From Pseudomonas monteilii NBRC 103158 = DSM 14164 (GTDB lineage Bacteria; Pseudomonadota; Gammaproteobacteria; Pseudomonadales; Pseudomonadaceae): a stretch of 64,000 nt of DNA. The position numbers and the translations under genes were made by a program. The notes under the pieces are model-generated. The model was given only the letters and a program-made list of their open reading frames with translations, did no database searches and was not told where the DNA came from. The stretch spans positions 1 through 64,000 of the forward strand of contig NZ_BBIS01000004.1 in NCBI RefSeq assembly GCF_000730605.1, written 5' to 3'. Below, one piece after another: positions 55,988-64,000 of the stretch (position 1 is its first letter; every line of letters starts with the position of its first letter).

Positions 55988-58287
55988 CCCCAGAGCAAAT
56001 GCGCGATGCATCGTTGCTCGAACTGTTCAGCCTGGAGGCCGAAGCGCAAACCCAGGTGCTCAGCGCCGGCCTGATGGCGCTGGAGCGCAATCCCACCCAA
56101 GCCGACCAGCTTGAGGCCTGCATGCGCGCCGCCCATTCGTTGAAGGGGGCTGCGCGTATCGTCGGGGTGGATGCCGGCGTGAGTGTCGCCCACGTCATGG
56201 AAGATTGCCTGGTGGCCGCCCAGGAGGGCCGCTTGCGGTTGAGCGCCGAGCACATCGACGCGCTGTTGCAGGGCACCGACTTGCTGATGCGCATCGCCAC
56301 ACCAGGCGATGCCGTGGCGCAGGCGACCTTGCCGGTATTTCTTGCGCAAATGGCCAGCTTGCTCGACCCAGGCGCTGCAACCGTGCCTGCGGTGCCGCTG
56401 GCGGCTCCCCTGCAAGCGGAACCGCAGGTGGCAACCTTGCCGTCTGAACCGCTGGTAGTGCCAGTGGAGCTGGCTGAACCCGAGCCGGAGCCCGAGCCTG
56501 CCCTGCGGCGCAAACCCGGCAAGCGCGTTGGCGAAGGTGCCGAGCGGGTACTGCGTGTCACCGCCGACCGGCTTAACAGCCTGCTCGACCTGTCCAGCAA
56601 GTCGCTCGTGGAAACCCAGCGGCTCAAGCCGTACCTGGCCACCTTGCAGCGCCTCAAACGCATGCACGGTCAGGGCATGCAGGCGCTCGACGGCCTGCGC
56701 ATGCAACTGGAGGACAGTGGCCAAAGCAACGAGGTGCTTGAAGCCCTGGCGCAAACCCAGCGGCTGCTGGCGGAAACCCAGCAAATCCTGCAGCAGCAGG
56801 CGGCTGACCTGGACGAGTTCGGTTGGCAGGCCAGCCAGCGTGCGCAGTTGCTCTACGACACCGCCCTGGCCTGCCGGATGCGCCCGTTCGCCGACGTGTT
56901 GACCGGGCAAAGCCGTATGGTGCGTGACCTTGGGCGCTCGCTGGGTAAACCGGTGCGACTGGTGGTGGACGGCGAGAAGACCCAGGTCGACCGCGATGTG
57001 CTGGAAAAGCTCGAAGCGCCCTTGACCCACCTGTTACGCAATGCCGTCGACCACGGTATCGAACTGCCAGAAAGGCGGCTGCTGGCGGGCAAGCCAAGCG
57101 AGGGTGTGATCCGCCTGCGTGCTTCGCACCAGGCCGGCATGCTCAGCCTGGAGTTGATCGACGATGGTGCCGGCATCGACCTGGAGCGCCTGCGCAGCAG
57201 CATCGTCGAGCGCGCCTTGTCACCTGCCGACACGGTGGCGCGAATGAGCGATGCGGAGCTGCTGACGTTCCTGTTCCTGCCCGGTTTCAGCTTGCGTGAC
57301 AAGGTCACCGAAGTGTCCGGGCGCGGCGTGGGGCTGGATGCGGTGCAGCACATGGTTCGCGAACTGCGCGGCTCGATCGAGCTGACGCAGGTGGCGGGGC
57401 AGGGCTGTCGCTTCCATTTGCAGGTGCCGCTGACCCTGTCGGTGGTGCGTAGCCTGGTGGTCGAGGTGGGCGGTGAAGCCTACGCCTTCCCGCTGGCCCA
57501 TATCGAACGCACGCTGGAGGTGACCGCTGAACAGATCGTTCAGATCGAAGGCCGTCAGCACTTCTGGCACGAAGGCCGGCACATTGGCCTGGTGGCGGCC
57601 AGCCAGTTGCTCAACCGTCCAGCCGGGCAAAGTGACGAAGCCAGCCTGCGGGTGGTGGTAATCCGTGAGCGCGAGCAACTGTACGGCGTGGCCGTGGAGC
57701 GGCTGGTGGGCGAGCGTGTGTTGGTGGTGATGCCTCTCGATCCACGGTTGGGCAAGGTGCAGGACATTTCCTCCGGCGCCTTGCTGGATGATGGCTCGGT
57801 GGTACTGATCGTCGATGTCGAAGACTTGCTGCGCTCGGTGGAAAAACTGCTCAGCACCGGCAGCCTGGAGCGCATCGAGCGCGGCAGCAGTGGCGTTCGT
57901 GGTGTGACACGCAAGCGGGTGCTGGTAGTCGATGACTCGCTGACCGTGCGTGAACTGCAGCGCAAGCTGCTGGGCAACCGTGGCTATGACGTGGCGGTGG
58001 CGGTGGATGGCATGGACGGCTGGAACGCCCTGCGCGGCGAGGACTTCGACTTGCTGATCACCGACATCGACATGCCGCGCATGGACGGTATCGAACTGGT
58101 GACCCTGGTGCGCCGCGATCAGCGCCTGCAATCGCTGCCCGTGATGGTGGTGTCCTACAAAGACCGTGAGGAAGACCGACGGCGTGGCCTGGATGCCGGC
58201 GCTGACTACTATTTGGCAAAGGCCAGTTTCCACGACGATGCGTTGCTGGATGCTGTGGTGGAGCTGATCGGAGGTGCTCAGGGATGA
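55984..58287 (+). CDS. wspE: hybrid CheA-type histidine kinase WspE
   Basis: WspE phosphorylates WspR and WspF. The 767 residues have an HPt domain with the phospho-acceptor His51 in AAHSLKGAARIVG and an H-NOX-free linker. Dimerisation, a HATPase domain (LLRNAVDHGIELPE, DDGAGID, GRGVGLDAV) and a CheW-like domain come next. A C-terminal receiver has Asp694 in ITDIDMPRMDG. The receiver makes it a hybrid kinase that may act as a phosphate sink. Confidence 0.95.
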   Translation: MTPEQMRDASLLELFSLEAEAQTQVLSAGLMALERNPTQADQLEACMRAAHSLKGAARIVGVDAGVSVAHVMEDCLVAAQEGRLRLSAEHIDALLQGTDLLMRIATPGDAVAQATLPVFLAQMASLLDPGAATVPAVPLAAPLQAEPQVATLPSEPLVVPVELAEPEPEPEPALRRKPGKRVGEGAERVLRVTADRLNSLLDLSSKSLVETQRLKPYLATLQRLKRMHGQGMQALDGLRMQLEDSGQSNEVLEALAQTQRLLAETQQILQQQAADLDEFGWQASQRAQLLYDTALACRMRPFADVLTGQSRMVRDLGRSLGKPVRLVVDGEKTQVDRDVLEKLEAPLTHLLRNAVDHGIELPERRLLAGKPSEGVIRLRASHQAGMLSLELIDDGAGIDLERLRSSIVERALSPADTVARMSDAELLTFLFLPGFSLRDKVTEVSGRGVGLDAVQHMVRELRGSIELTQVAGQGCRFHLQVPLTLSVVRSLVVEVGGEAYAFPLAHIERTLEVTAEQIVQIEGRQHFWHEGRHIGLVAASQLLNRPAGQSDEASLRVVVIREREQLYGVAVERLVGERVLVVMPLDPRLGKVQDISSGALLDDGSVVLIVDVEDLLRSVEKLLSTGSLERIERGSSGVRGVTRKRVLVVDDSLTVRELQRKLLGNRGYDVAVAVDGMDGWNALRGEDFDLLITDIDMPRMDGIELVTLVRRDQRLQSLPVMVVSYKDREEDRRRGLDAGADYYLAKASFHDDALLDAVVELIGGAQG

Positions 58288-59297
58288 AGATCGCCATCGT
58301 CAACGACATGCCCATGGCTGTCGAGGCGCTGCGTCGCGCGGTCGCCTTCGAGCCCGCGCACCAGGTGGTGTGGGTAGCCAGTAATGGCGCCGAAGCGGTG
58401 CAACGCTGCGCCGAGCAACTGCCGGACCTGATCCTCATGGACCTCATCATGCCGGTGATGGACGGCGTAGAGGCCACCCGGCGGATCATGGCCGAAACCC
58501 CGTGCGCCATCGTCATCGTTACGGTCGACCGCAAACAGAACGTGCATCGGGTGTTCGAGGCCATGGGCCATGGCGCCCTCGACGTGGTCGATACGCCGGC
58601 GCTGGGGGCTGGTGATGCCCGTGAAGCGGCCGCACCACTGCTGCGCAAAATTCTCAATATCGGCTGGCTGGTCGGCCAGCAGCGAGCCCCGGCAGCAAGG
58701 CCGGTGGCTACACCGCTGCGCGAGGCTTCCCAACGTCGCGGGCTGGTGGCGATCGGCTCGTCGGCGGGCGGCCCGGCGGCGCTTGAAGTATTGCTCAAGG
58801 GGTTGCCGGCTGCGTTTCCGGCGGCCATCGTGCTGGTCCAGCATGTGGACCAGGTGTTTGCCGCCGGCATGGCCGAATGGCTCAGCAGCGCAGCAGGCCT
58901 GCCGGTGCGCCTGGCCCGTGAAGGCGAACCGCCGCAGCCCGGGCAGGTGTTGCTGGCCGGTACCAACCACCACATTCGGCTGCTACAGAACGGCCAACTG
59001 GCCTACACTGCCGAACCTGTCAATGAAATCTACCGGCCCTCGATCGATGTGTTCTTCGAGAGCGTGGCACGTTACTGGAATGGCGATGCGGTGGGTGTGC
59101 TGCTTACCGGCATGGGGCGCGACGGCGCCCAAGGCCTGAAACTGATGCGTCAGCAGGGTTTTTTGACCATTGCCCAGGACCAGGCCAGCAGTGCGGTGTA
59201 CGGCATGCCCAAGGCCGCTGCGGCCATCGATGCCGCCGTGGAAATCCGCCCGCTGGAACGCATCGCCGGGCGCTTGATGGAATTTTTCGCAAAATGA
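58284..59297 (+). CDS. wspF: CheB-type methylesterase WspF
   Basis: WspF removes methyl groups from WspA and so damps c-di-GMP output; loss gives wrinkly, biofilm-prone cells in Pseudomonas. The 337 residues have a receiver (Asp53 in LMDLIMPVMDG) and a CheB esterase domain with Ser in AIGSSAGGPAAL, His in LVQHVDQ and Asp in LTGMGRDGAQG. It overlaps wspE by 4 bases. Confidence 0.95.
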   Translation: MKIAIVNDMPMAVEALRRAVAFEPAHQVVWVASNGAEAVQRCAEQLPDLILMDLIMPVMDGVEATRRIMAETPCAIVIVTVDRKQNVHRVFEAMGHGALDVVDTPALGAGDAREAAAPLLRKILNIGWLVGQQRAPAARPVATPLREASQRRGLVAIGSSAGGPAALEVLLKGLPAAFPAAIVLVQHVDQVFAAGMAEWLSSAAGLPVRLAREGEPPQPGQVLLAGTNHHIRLLQNGQLAYTAEPVNEIYRPSIDVFFESVARYWNGDAVGVLLTGMGRDGAQGLKLMRQQGFLTIAQDQASSAVYGMPKAAAAIDAAVEIRPLERIAGRLMEFFAK

Positions 59298-59348
59298 CGA
59301 AATGTATTGAATCACGCCGCCAGACCGGTCGTGATCGGGTGAACAGGT

Positions 59349-60353
59349 ATGAATGATTTACCGATCGAAGGTTTCGCGACCGCCAACGAAAACTCGGCGA
59401 TGGTGCTGTTGGTCGATGACCAGGCCATGATCGGCGAAGCGGTGCGGCGTGGCCTGGCCAATGAAGACAACATCGACTTCCACTTCTGCGCCGACCCGCA
59501 CCAGGCGGTGGCCCAGGCCATGCGCATCAAGCCCACGGTCATCCTTCAGGACCTGATCATGCCTGGCCTGGACGGCTTGACCCTGGTGCGCGAATACCGT
59601 AACAACCCGGCGACCCAGGACATCCCAATCATCGTTCTGTCGACCAAGGAAGACCCGCTGGTCAAGAGTGCGGCCTTCGCCGCCGGTGCCAACGATTACC
59701 TGGTCAAGTTGCCCGACACCATTGAGCTGGTGGCGCGTATCCGCTACCACTCGCGCTCGTACCTCACCCTGCTGCAACGCGACGAGGCCTACCGCGCCCT
59801 GCGCGTCAGCCAGCAGCAGTTGCTCGATTCCAACCTGATGCTGCAGCGTCTGATGAACTCCGATGGCCTGACCGGGCTGTCCAACCGCCGCCACTTCGAC
59901 GAGTACCTGGAGCTGGAATGGCGCCGGGCGATGCGTGAGCAGCAGCAGTTGTCGTTGCTGATGATCGACGTCGACTACTTCAAGGCCTATAACGACAACT
60001 TCGGTCACCTGGCCGGCGACGAGGCGTTACGCCAGGTCGCCGAAGCCATTCGGGCTTCGTGTTCGCGGCCCACCGACCTGCCGGCACGTTATGGCGGCGA
60101 GGAGTTTGCCCTGGTGCTGCCCAACACCTCGCCTGGCGGGGCGCGCCTGGTGGCCGAGAAGCTGCGCCAGACCGTATTGGGGCTGGGCATCCCGCATACG
60201 GCGCCAGTGGCCGACTCGTACCTGACCGTGAGCATTGGCCTGGCCACCCAGACCCCGACCGTTGGCAGCCATAGCCGGCAGTTGATTTCTGCGGCGGACA
60301 AAGGCCTGTACTTGGCCAAGAATGGCGGCCGTAACCAGGTCGGCATCGCCTGA
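59349..60353 (+). CDS. wspR: diguanylate cyclase response regulator WspR
   Basis: WspR makes c-di-GMP when phosphorylated by WspE. The 334 residues have a receiver (Asp68 in [12 protein letters not shown]), a helical stalk and a GGDEF domain with GGEEF at 249-253. An inhibitory RPTD I-site lies at 240-243, five residues before it. Both sites are intact, so it should be active and product inhibited. It ends the cluster, 51 bases after wspF. Confidence 0.96.
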   Translation: MNDLPIEGFATANENSAMVLLVDDQAMIGEAVRRGLANEDNIDFHFCADPHQAVAQAMRIKPTVILQDLIMPGLDGLTLVREYRNNPATQDIPIIVLSTKEDPLVKSAAFAAGANDYLVKLPDTIELVARIRYHSRSYLTLLQRDEAYRALRVSQQQLLDSNLMLQRLMNSDGLTGLSNRRHFDEYLELEWRRAMREQQQLSLLMIDVDYFKAYNDNFGHLAGDEALRQVAEAIRASCSRPTDLPARYGGEEFALVLPNTSPGGARLVAEKLRQTVLGLGIPHTAPVADSYLTVSIGLATQTPTVGSHSRQLISAADKGLYLAKNGGRNQVGIA

Positions 60354-60425
60354 CATGGGTTTTTTGTTGGTTTTTTCGCGGCTGTTGACTGCCCGGCGGG
60401 TCTGCCGCCGTGCGGCGGACTCGGT

Positions 60426-60431
60426 TATACT
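60426..60431 (+). promoter_or_regulatory. possible prfB -10 element
   Basis: TATACT lies 39 bases before the prfB start. A GC-rich hairpin (60400-60420) overlaps the expected -35 area, so the assignment is tentative. Confidence 0.35.
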
Positions 60432-60469
60432 CGCGGGCTTTTCACCGAATTCGCACGAGTAGCCAGCCC

Positions 60470-61565
60470 ATGGAAATCCAACCGATCCTGAACACCATCA
60501 AGGACCTCACCGAGCGTTCCCAGTCAATTCGGGGGTATCTTTGACTACGATCACAAACATGACCGCCTGATCGAAGTCAACCGCGAGCTGGAAGACCCCA
60601 ACGTCTGGAACAAGCCCGAGTACGCCCAGGCCCTGGGCCGTGAGCGTGCCATGCTGGCCCAGGTCGTCGAGACCCTGGACAAACTGTCCAACGGCCTGGG
60701 CGACTGCCAGGACCTGCTCGACATGGCCGTCGAGGAAAATGACGAAGGCGCCGTCAGCGACGTCGTGACCGAGCTGGAAGGCCTGGAAGAAAACCTGGCC
60801 CAGCTTGAGTTCCGTCGCATGTTCAGCGGCGAGATGGACATGAACAACGCCTACCTGGACATCCAGGCCGGGTCCGGTGGTACCGAAGCGCAGGACTGGG
60901 CCAACATCCTGCTGCGCATGTACCTGCGCTGGGCCGACAAGCGTGGTTTCGACGCCACCATCATCGAGCTGTCCGAAGGCGAAGTCGCCGGTATCAAAGG
61001 CGCGACCGTGCACATCAAGGGTGAATACGCCTTCGGCTGGCTGCGGACTGAAATCGGCGTACACCGTCTGGTGCGCAAGAGCCCGTTCGACTCCGGTGCC
61101 CGTCGTCACACCTCGTTCTCGGCAGTGTTCGTGTCGCCCGAAATCGATGACAAGGTCGAGATCGAGATTAATCCGTCCGACCTGCGCATCGACACCTACC
61201 GCTCCTCCGGTGCCGGTGGTCAGCACGTGAACACCACCGACTCGGCCGTACGTATCACCCACGTGCCGACCAACACCGTGGTGGCCTGCCAGAACGAACG
61301 TTCCCAGCACGCCAACAAGGACACCGCCATGAAAATGCTGCGGGCCAAGTTGTACGAGCTGGAAATGCAGAAGCGCAACGCCGCCTCGCAGGCGCTGGAA
61401 GACAGCAAGTCGGACATCGGCTGGGGCCACCAGATCCGCTCGTACGTGCTGGATGACTCGCGCATCAAGGACTTGCGTACCGGCGTCGAGCGCAGCGATT
61501 GCCAGAAGGTGCTGGACGGCGACCTCGACCAGTACCTGGAAGCGAGCCTCAAGCAAGGGCTGTAA
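60470..61565 (+). CDS. prfB: peptide chain release factor 2 (programmed +1 frameshift)
   Basis: RF2 ends translation at UGA and UAA. The gene is read as 60470-60541 joined to 60543-61565, giving 364 residues, the usual size. The first 24 codons end in CTT followed by an in-frame TGA; skipping T60542 restores the long frame. The catalytic GGQ loop is in [17 protein letters not shown]. The frameshift gives autoregulation, because low RF2 favours shifting. lysS follows, as in E. coli. Confidence 0.97.
60530..60545 (+). promoter_or_regulatory. prfB recoding site
   Basis: An internal Shine-Dalgarno-like CGGGGGT is followed by ATCTTTGAC, where CTT is the slippery codon and TGA the regulated stop. 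This is the conserved RF2 frameshift signal and not a sequencing error. Confidence 0.95.
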
Positions 61566-61580
61566 GCCGCACACCACTGC

Positions 61581-61610
61581 CGCGATACCTGGCTACCCGC
61601 CGGTATCGCG
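61581..61610 (+). other. hairpin between prfB and lysS
   Basis: CGCGATACC and GGTATCGCG form a perfect 9-bp stem with a 12-base loop. No T run follows. It may set the prfB to lysS expression ratio. Confidence 0.45.
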
Positions 61611-61658
61611 TGCCCTGCCCGAAAAGGGCAACGAATACCTGATGGAAACAATGACGAC

Positions 61659-63161
61659 ATGAGCGACCTCAAGACCGAATCGCAAGACCTGCAACAGGAA
61701 GAAAACGCCCTGATCGCCCTGCGCAAGGAAAAACTTGCCGCCGAGCGTGCCAAGGGCAACGCCTTCCCCAACGACTTCCGTCGCGACAGCTACTGCAACG
61801 ACCTGCAGAAGCAGTACGCGGACAAGACCAAGGAAGAGCTGGAAGCAGCCGCGATCCCGGTCAAGGTAGCCGGCCGTATCATGCTCAACCGTGGCTCGTT
61901 CATGGTGATCCAGGACATGACCGGTCGTATCCAGGTCTACGTCAACCGCAAGACCCTGCCAGAAGAAACCCTGGCCGCCGTCAAAACCTGGGACCTGGGC
62001 GACATCATCAGCGCCGAAGGCACCCTGGCCCGCTCCGGCAAGGGCGACCTGTACGTCGAAATGACCAACGTGCGCCTGCTGACCAAGTCGCTGCGCCCGC
62101 TGCCCGACAAGCACCACGGCCTCACCGACACCGAACAGCGCTACCGCCAGCGTTACGTCGACCTGATGGTCAACGAAGAAACCCGCCACACCTTCCGTGT
62201 GCGTTCGCAGGTGATTTCGCACATCCGCAAGTTCCTCATCGAGCGTGACTTCCTCGAAGTGGAAACCCCGATGCTGCAGACCATCCCGGGTGGTGCCGCC
62301 GCCAAGCCATTCGAAACCCACCACAACGCCCTGGACATGGCCATGTTCCTGCGTATCGCGCCGGAGCTGTACCTCAAGCGCCTGGTCGTGGGTGGCTTCG
62401 AGAAGGTGTTCGAGATCAACCGCAACTTCCGTAACGAAGGCGTTTCGACCCGTCACAACCCAGAATTCACCATGCTTGAGTTCTACCAGGCCTATGCCGA
62501 CTACCGCGACAACATGGACCTCACCGAGGAACTGTTCCGCGAGCTGGCGCTGCTGGTGCTGGGCAGCACCGACGTGCCGTACGGCGACAAGGTGTTCCAC
62601 TTCGGCGAACCGTTCGCCCGCCTGTCGGTGTTCGACTCGATCCTCAAGTACAACCCGGAGCTGACCGCTGCCGACCTGCAGGACGTCGACCGCGCCCGCG
62701 ACATCGCCAAGAAGGCCGGTGCCAAGGTGCTGGGCCACGAAGGCCTGGGCAAGCTGCAGGTGATGATTTTCGAAGAGCTGGTCGAGCACAAGCTGGAGCA
62801 GCCGCACTTCATTACCGAGTACCCGTTCGAAGTGTCGCCGCTGGCCCGCCGTAACGACGACAACCCGGCGGTTACCGACCGCTTCGAGCTGTTCATCGGT
62901 GGCCGCGAAATCGCCAACGCCTACTCCGAGCTCAACGATGCCGAAGACCAGGCCGAGCGCTTCCTGGCCCAGGTGGCCGAGAAGGACGCCGGTGACGACG
63001 AAGCCATGCACTACGACGCCGACTTCGTGCGTGCCCTGGAGTACGGCATGCCGCCGACCGCCGGTGAAGGCATTGGCATCGACCGCCTGGTGATGCTGCT
63101 GACCAACTCGCCGTCGATCCGCGACGTGATCCTGTTCCCGCACATGCGTCCGCAGGCCTGA
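61659..63161 (+). CDS. lysS: lysyl-tRNA synthetase (class II)
   Basis: LysS charges tRNA-Lys. The 500 residues have an OB-fold anticodon-binding domain (about 65-180, with [20 protein letters not shown]). The class II core has motif 1 [11 protein letters not shown], motif 2 [18 protein letters not shown] and motif 3 [13 protein letters not shown]. It follows prfB by 93 bases, the conserved bacterial order. Confidence 0.98.
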   Translation: MSDLKTESQDLQQEENALIALRKEKLAAERAKGNAFPNDFRRDSYCNDLQKQYADKTKEELEAAAIPVKVAGRIMLNRGSFMVIQDMTGRIQVYVNRKTLPEETLAAVKTWDLGDIISAEGTLARSGKGDLYVEMTNVRLLTKSLRPLPDKHHGLTDTEQRYRQRYVDLMVNEETRHTFRVRSQVISHIRKFLIERDFLEVETPMLQTIPGGAAAKPFETHHNALDMAMFLRIAPELYLKRLVVGGFEKVFEINRNFRNEGVSTRHNPEFTMLEFYQAYADYRDNMDLTEELFRELALLVLGSTDVPYGDKVFHFGEPFARLSVFDSILKYNPELTAADLQDVDRARDIAKKAGAKVLGHEGLGKLQVMIFEELVEHKLEQPHFITEYPFEVSPLARRNDDNPAVTDRFELFIGGREIANAYSELNDAEDQAERFLAQVAEKDAGDDEAMHYDADFVRALEYGMPPTAGEGIGIDRLVMLLTNSPSIRDVILFPHMRPQA

Positions 63162-63172
63162 GTGATGTGAAC

Positions 63173-63198
63173 GAGCCGCCTTTCGAGGCGGCTTTTTC
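63173..63198 (+). terminator. lysS terminator
   Basis: AGCCGCC and GGCGGCT form a 7-bp stem with a TTTCGA loop, followed by TTTTTCTT. It is a clear Rho-independent terminator 12 bases after lysS. Confidence 0.88.
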
Positions 63199-63245
63199 TT
63201 GCCTGAAGCTTTATGTTGTCTGTACTGGCCCATGAGGTAACCCCT

Positions 63246-63962
63246 GTGACACCCGCCATGCCTGACCAGGGCGCCGCCGGCATCGCCACCGCCGTCGCCG
63301 AAAGCGTGCAATACCAAGGCCGCAAGACTGCCCGCCAAGGCAGCGAACAGCGCCGCCAGCTGATCCTCGACGCCGCCATGCGCATAGTCGTGCGCGATGG
63401 CGTGCGCGGTGTGCGCCACCGTGCCGTGGCCGCCGAGGCCGGTGTGCCGCTGTCGGCCACCACCTACTACTTCAAGGACATCGAAGACCTGCTCACCGAC
63501 ACCTTTGCCCAGTACGTCGAGCGCAGCGCGGCCTACATGGCCAAGCTGTGGGCCAACACCGAGGTCGTGTTGCGCCAGTTGCTGGCCCAGGGCGACGGCA
63601 GCCCGCAGGCACGGGCGCGGCTGGCTGACGATGTGGCCCGCATGACGGCCGACTACGTACAGCGGCAACTGTTGACCCGGCGCGACTTCCTGATGGCCGA
63701 ACAGGCCTTCCGCCAGGAGGCATTGCTGTGCCCACGCCTGGCCGAGCTGGTGCGCGCCCATGAGCAGATCCTGTTGCACGGGACCCGGCAATTGCTGCAA
63801 GTGGTGGGCTCGCGGCAACCGGAACAGGACGCCCAAATGTTGACGGCGATTATCGAGCAGATGGAATATCAGGGCCTGCTCAAGGATGCGAATGCGCAAG
63901 CCGATGGGCAGATGCTCGCTATGCTTACCCGATACCTGCAGCTGGTGCTGGCATCGGCCTGA
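63246..63962 (+). CDS. TetR family transcriptional regulator
   Basis: The 238-residue protein has an N-terminal helix-turn-helix domain (RRQLILDAAMRIVVRDGVRG, VPLSATTYYFKDIEDLLT) and a C-terminal ligand domain of unknown specificity. GTG at 63246 is chosen because a GAGG site precedes it. ATG at 63213 lacks a ribosome site and ATG at 63258 is poorly spaced. An extended tail of about 40 residues precedes the DNA-binding domain. Its target may be itself or the gene that starts right after it. Confidence 0.85.
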   Translation: MTPAMPDQGAAGIATAVAESVQYQGRKTARQGSEQRRQLILDAAMRIVVRDGVRGVRHRAVAAEAGVPLSATTYYFKDIEDLLTDTFAQYVERSAAYMAKLWANTEVVLRQLLAQGDGSPQARARLADDVARMTADYVQRQLLTRRDFLMAEQAFRQEALLCPRLAELVRAHEQILLHGTRQLLQVVGSRQPEQDAQMLTAIIEQMEYQGLLKDANAQADGQMLAMLTRYLQLVLASA

Positions 63963-63991
63963 GCCGAGACCGACTTTTCAAGGAGAACCTG

Positions 63992-64000
63992 ATGAAAGCC
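63992..64000 (+). CDS. start of a gene cut by the window end
   Basis: An AAGGAG ribosome site 7 bases before ATG AAA GCC marks a likely start 29 bases after the TetR gene. Only three codons are visible, so the product cannot be named. Confidence 0.5.

Noticed and set aside
60470..60544. prfB as a pseudogene with an early stop
   Set aside because: The TGA lies in the conserved RF2 frameshift context, and the shifted frame gives a full-length protein.
61593..63899. 768-codon open frame antisense to lysS and the TetR gene
   Set aside because: It spans two genes and a terminator on the other strand and is explained by codon bias.
1..64000. CRISPR arrays, tRNA or rRNA genes, insertion sequences, prophage genes
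   Set aside because: No regularly spaced repeats, cloverleaf-like genes, transposases or phage proteins were recognised. All gaps are under 300 bases.

Overview
The window is chromosomal DNA from a gamma-proteobacterium of the Pseudomonas putida group. This rests on high GC content, Pseudomonas-type proteins (a 1299-residue PurL, the seven-gene Wsp cluster, an rpsP-rimM-trmD-rplS operon, a hom-thrC operon) and several copies of the P. putida-type REP sequence (core GCGGGCTTGCCCGC). Nearly all of it is ordinary, tightly packed core genome. I see no insertion sequence, prophage, integron, CRISPR array, rRNA or tRNA.

Layout. (1) 97-4311: purL and a small NIF3/YqfO-like gene. (2) 4353-19536: a protein-export island. 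A Tat translocase operon (tatABC) runs left. gspK runs right. Then come a Tat-signal PhoX phosphatase (left), a Tat-signal 5'-nucleotidase-like lipoprotein (right) and the type II secretion genes gspC-D-E-F-G-H-I-J-L-M-N, mostly joined by 4-base start/stop overlaps. PhoB-box-like repeats lie before tatA and before the nucleotidase/gsp operon, with a weaker one before phoX. (3) 19567-24025: an L,D-transpeptidase, two divergent Nudix hydrolases, a gamma carbonic anhydrase homologue, a DUF1289 protein, a VUT-family membrane protein and purT. (4) 24058-27659: an MHS-type transporter and a CcsA-like/CorC-like membrane pair. (5) 27916-31483: ffh and the S16/RimM/TrmD/L19 operon. (6) 31579-44049: thioesterase, K+/Na+:H+ antiporter, xerD, dsbC, hom, thrC, a degenerate receiver protein, a candidate small RNA, a periplasmic binding-like protein, a CoA-transferase, yaeQ and recJ. 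(7) 44185-50873: an Old Yellow Enzyme behind an AlgU-like promoter, then a left-running ydcSTUV-patD-type polyamine/GABA uptake operon. (8) 51090-64000: a TerB/DUF533 protein, the complete wspABCDEF-wspR surface-sensing c-di-GMP pathway, prfB with its programmed +1 frameshift, lysS, a TetR regulator and the first codons of a further gene.

The part that stands out is region 2. It looks like one phosphate-starvation module: PhoB sites control an extra Tat system and a type II secretion system, and both phosphatases encoded between them carry twin-arginine signals with lipobox cysteines. The likely path is folding in the cytoplasm, Tat export, lipidation, and then possible transfer to the cell surface or medium by the type II system to release phosphate from organic compounds. 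The type II system has no prepilin peptidase or pilotin gene here, so it must borrow these from elsewhere in the genome.
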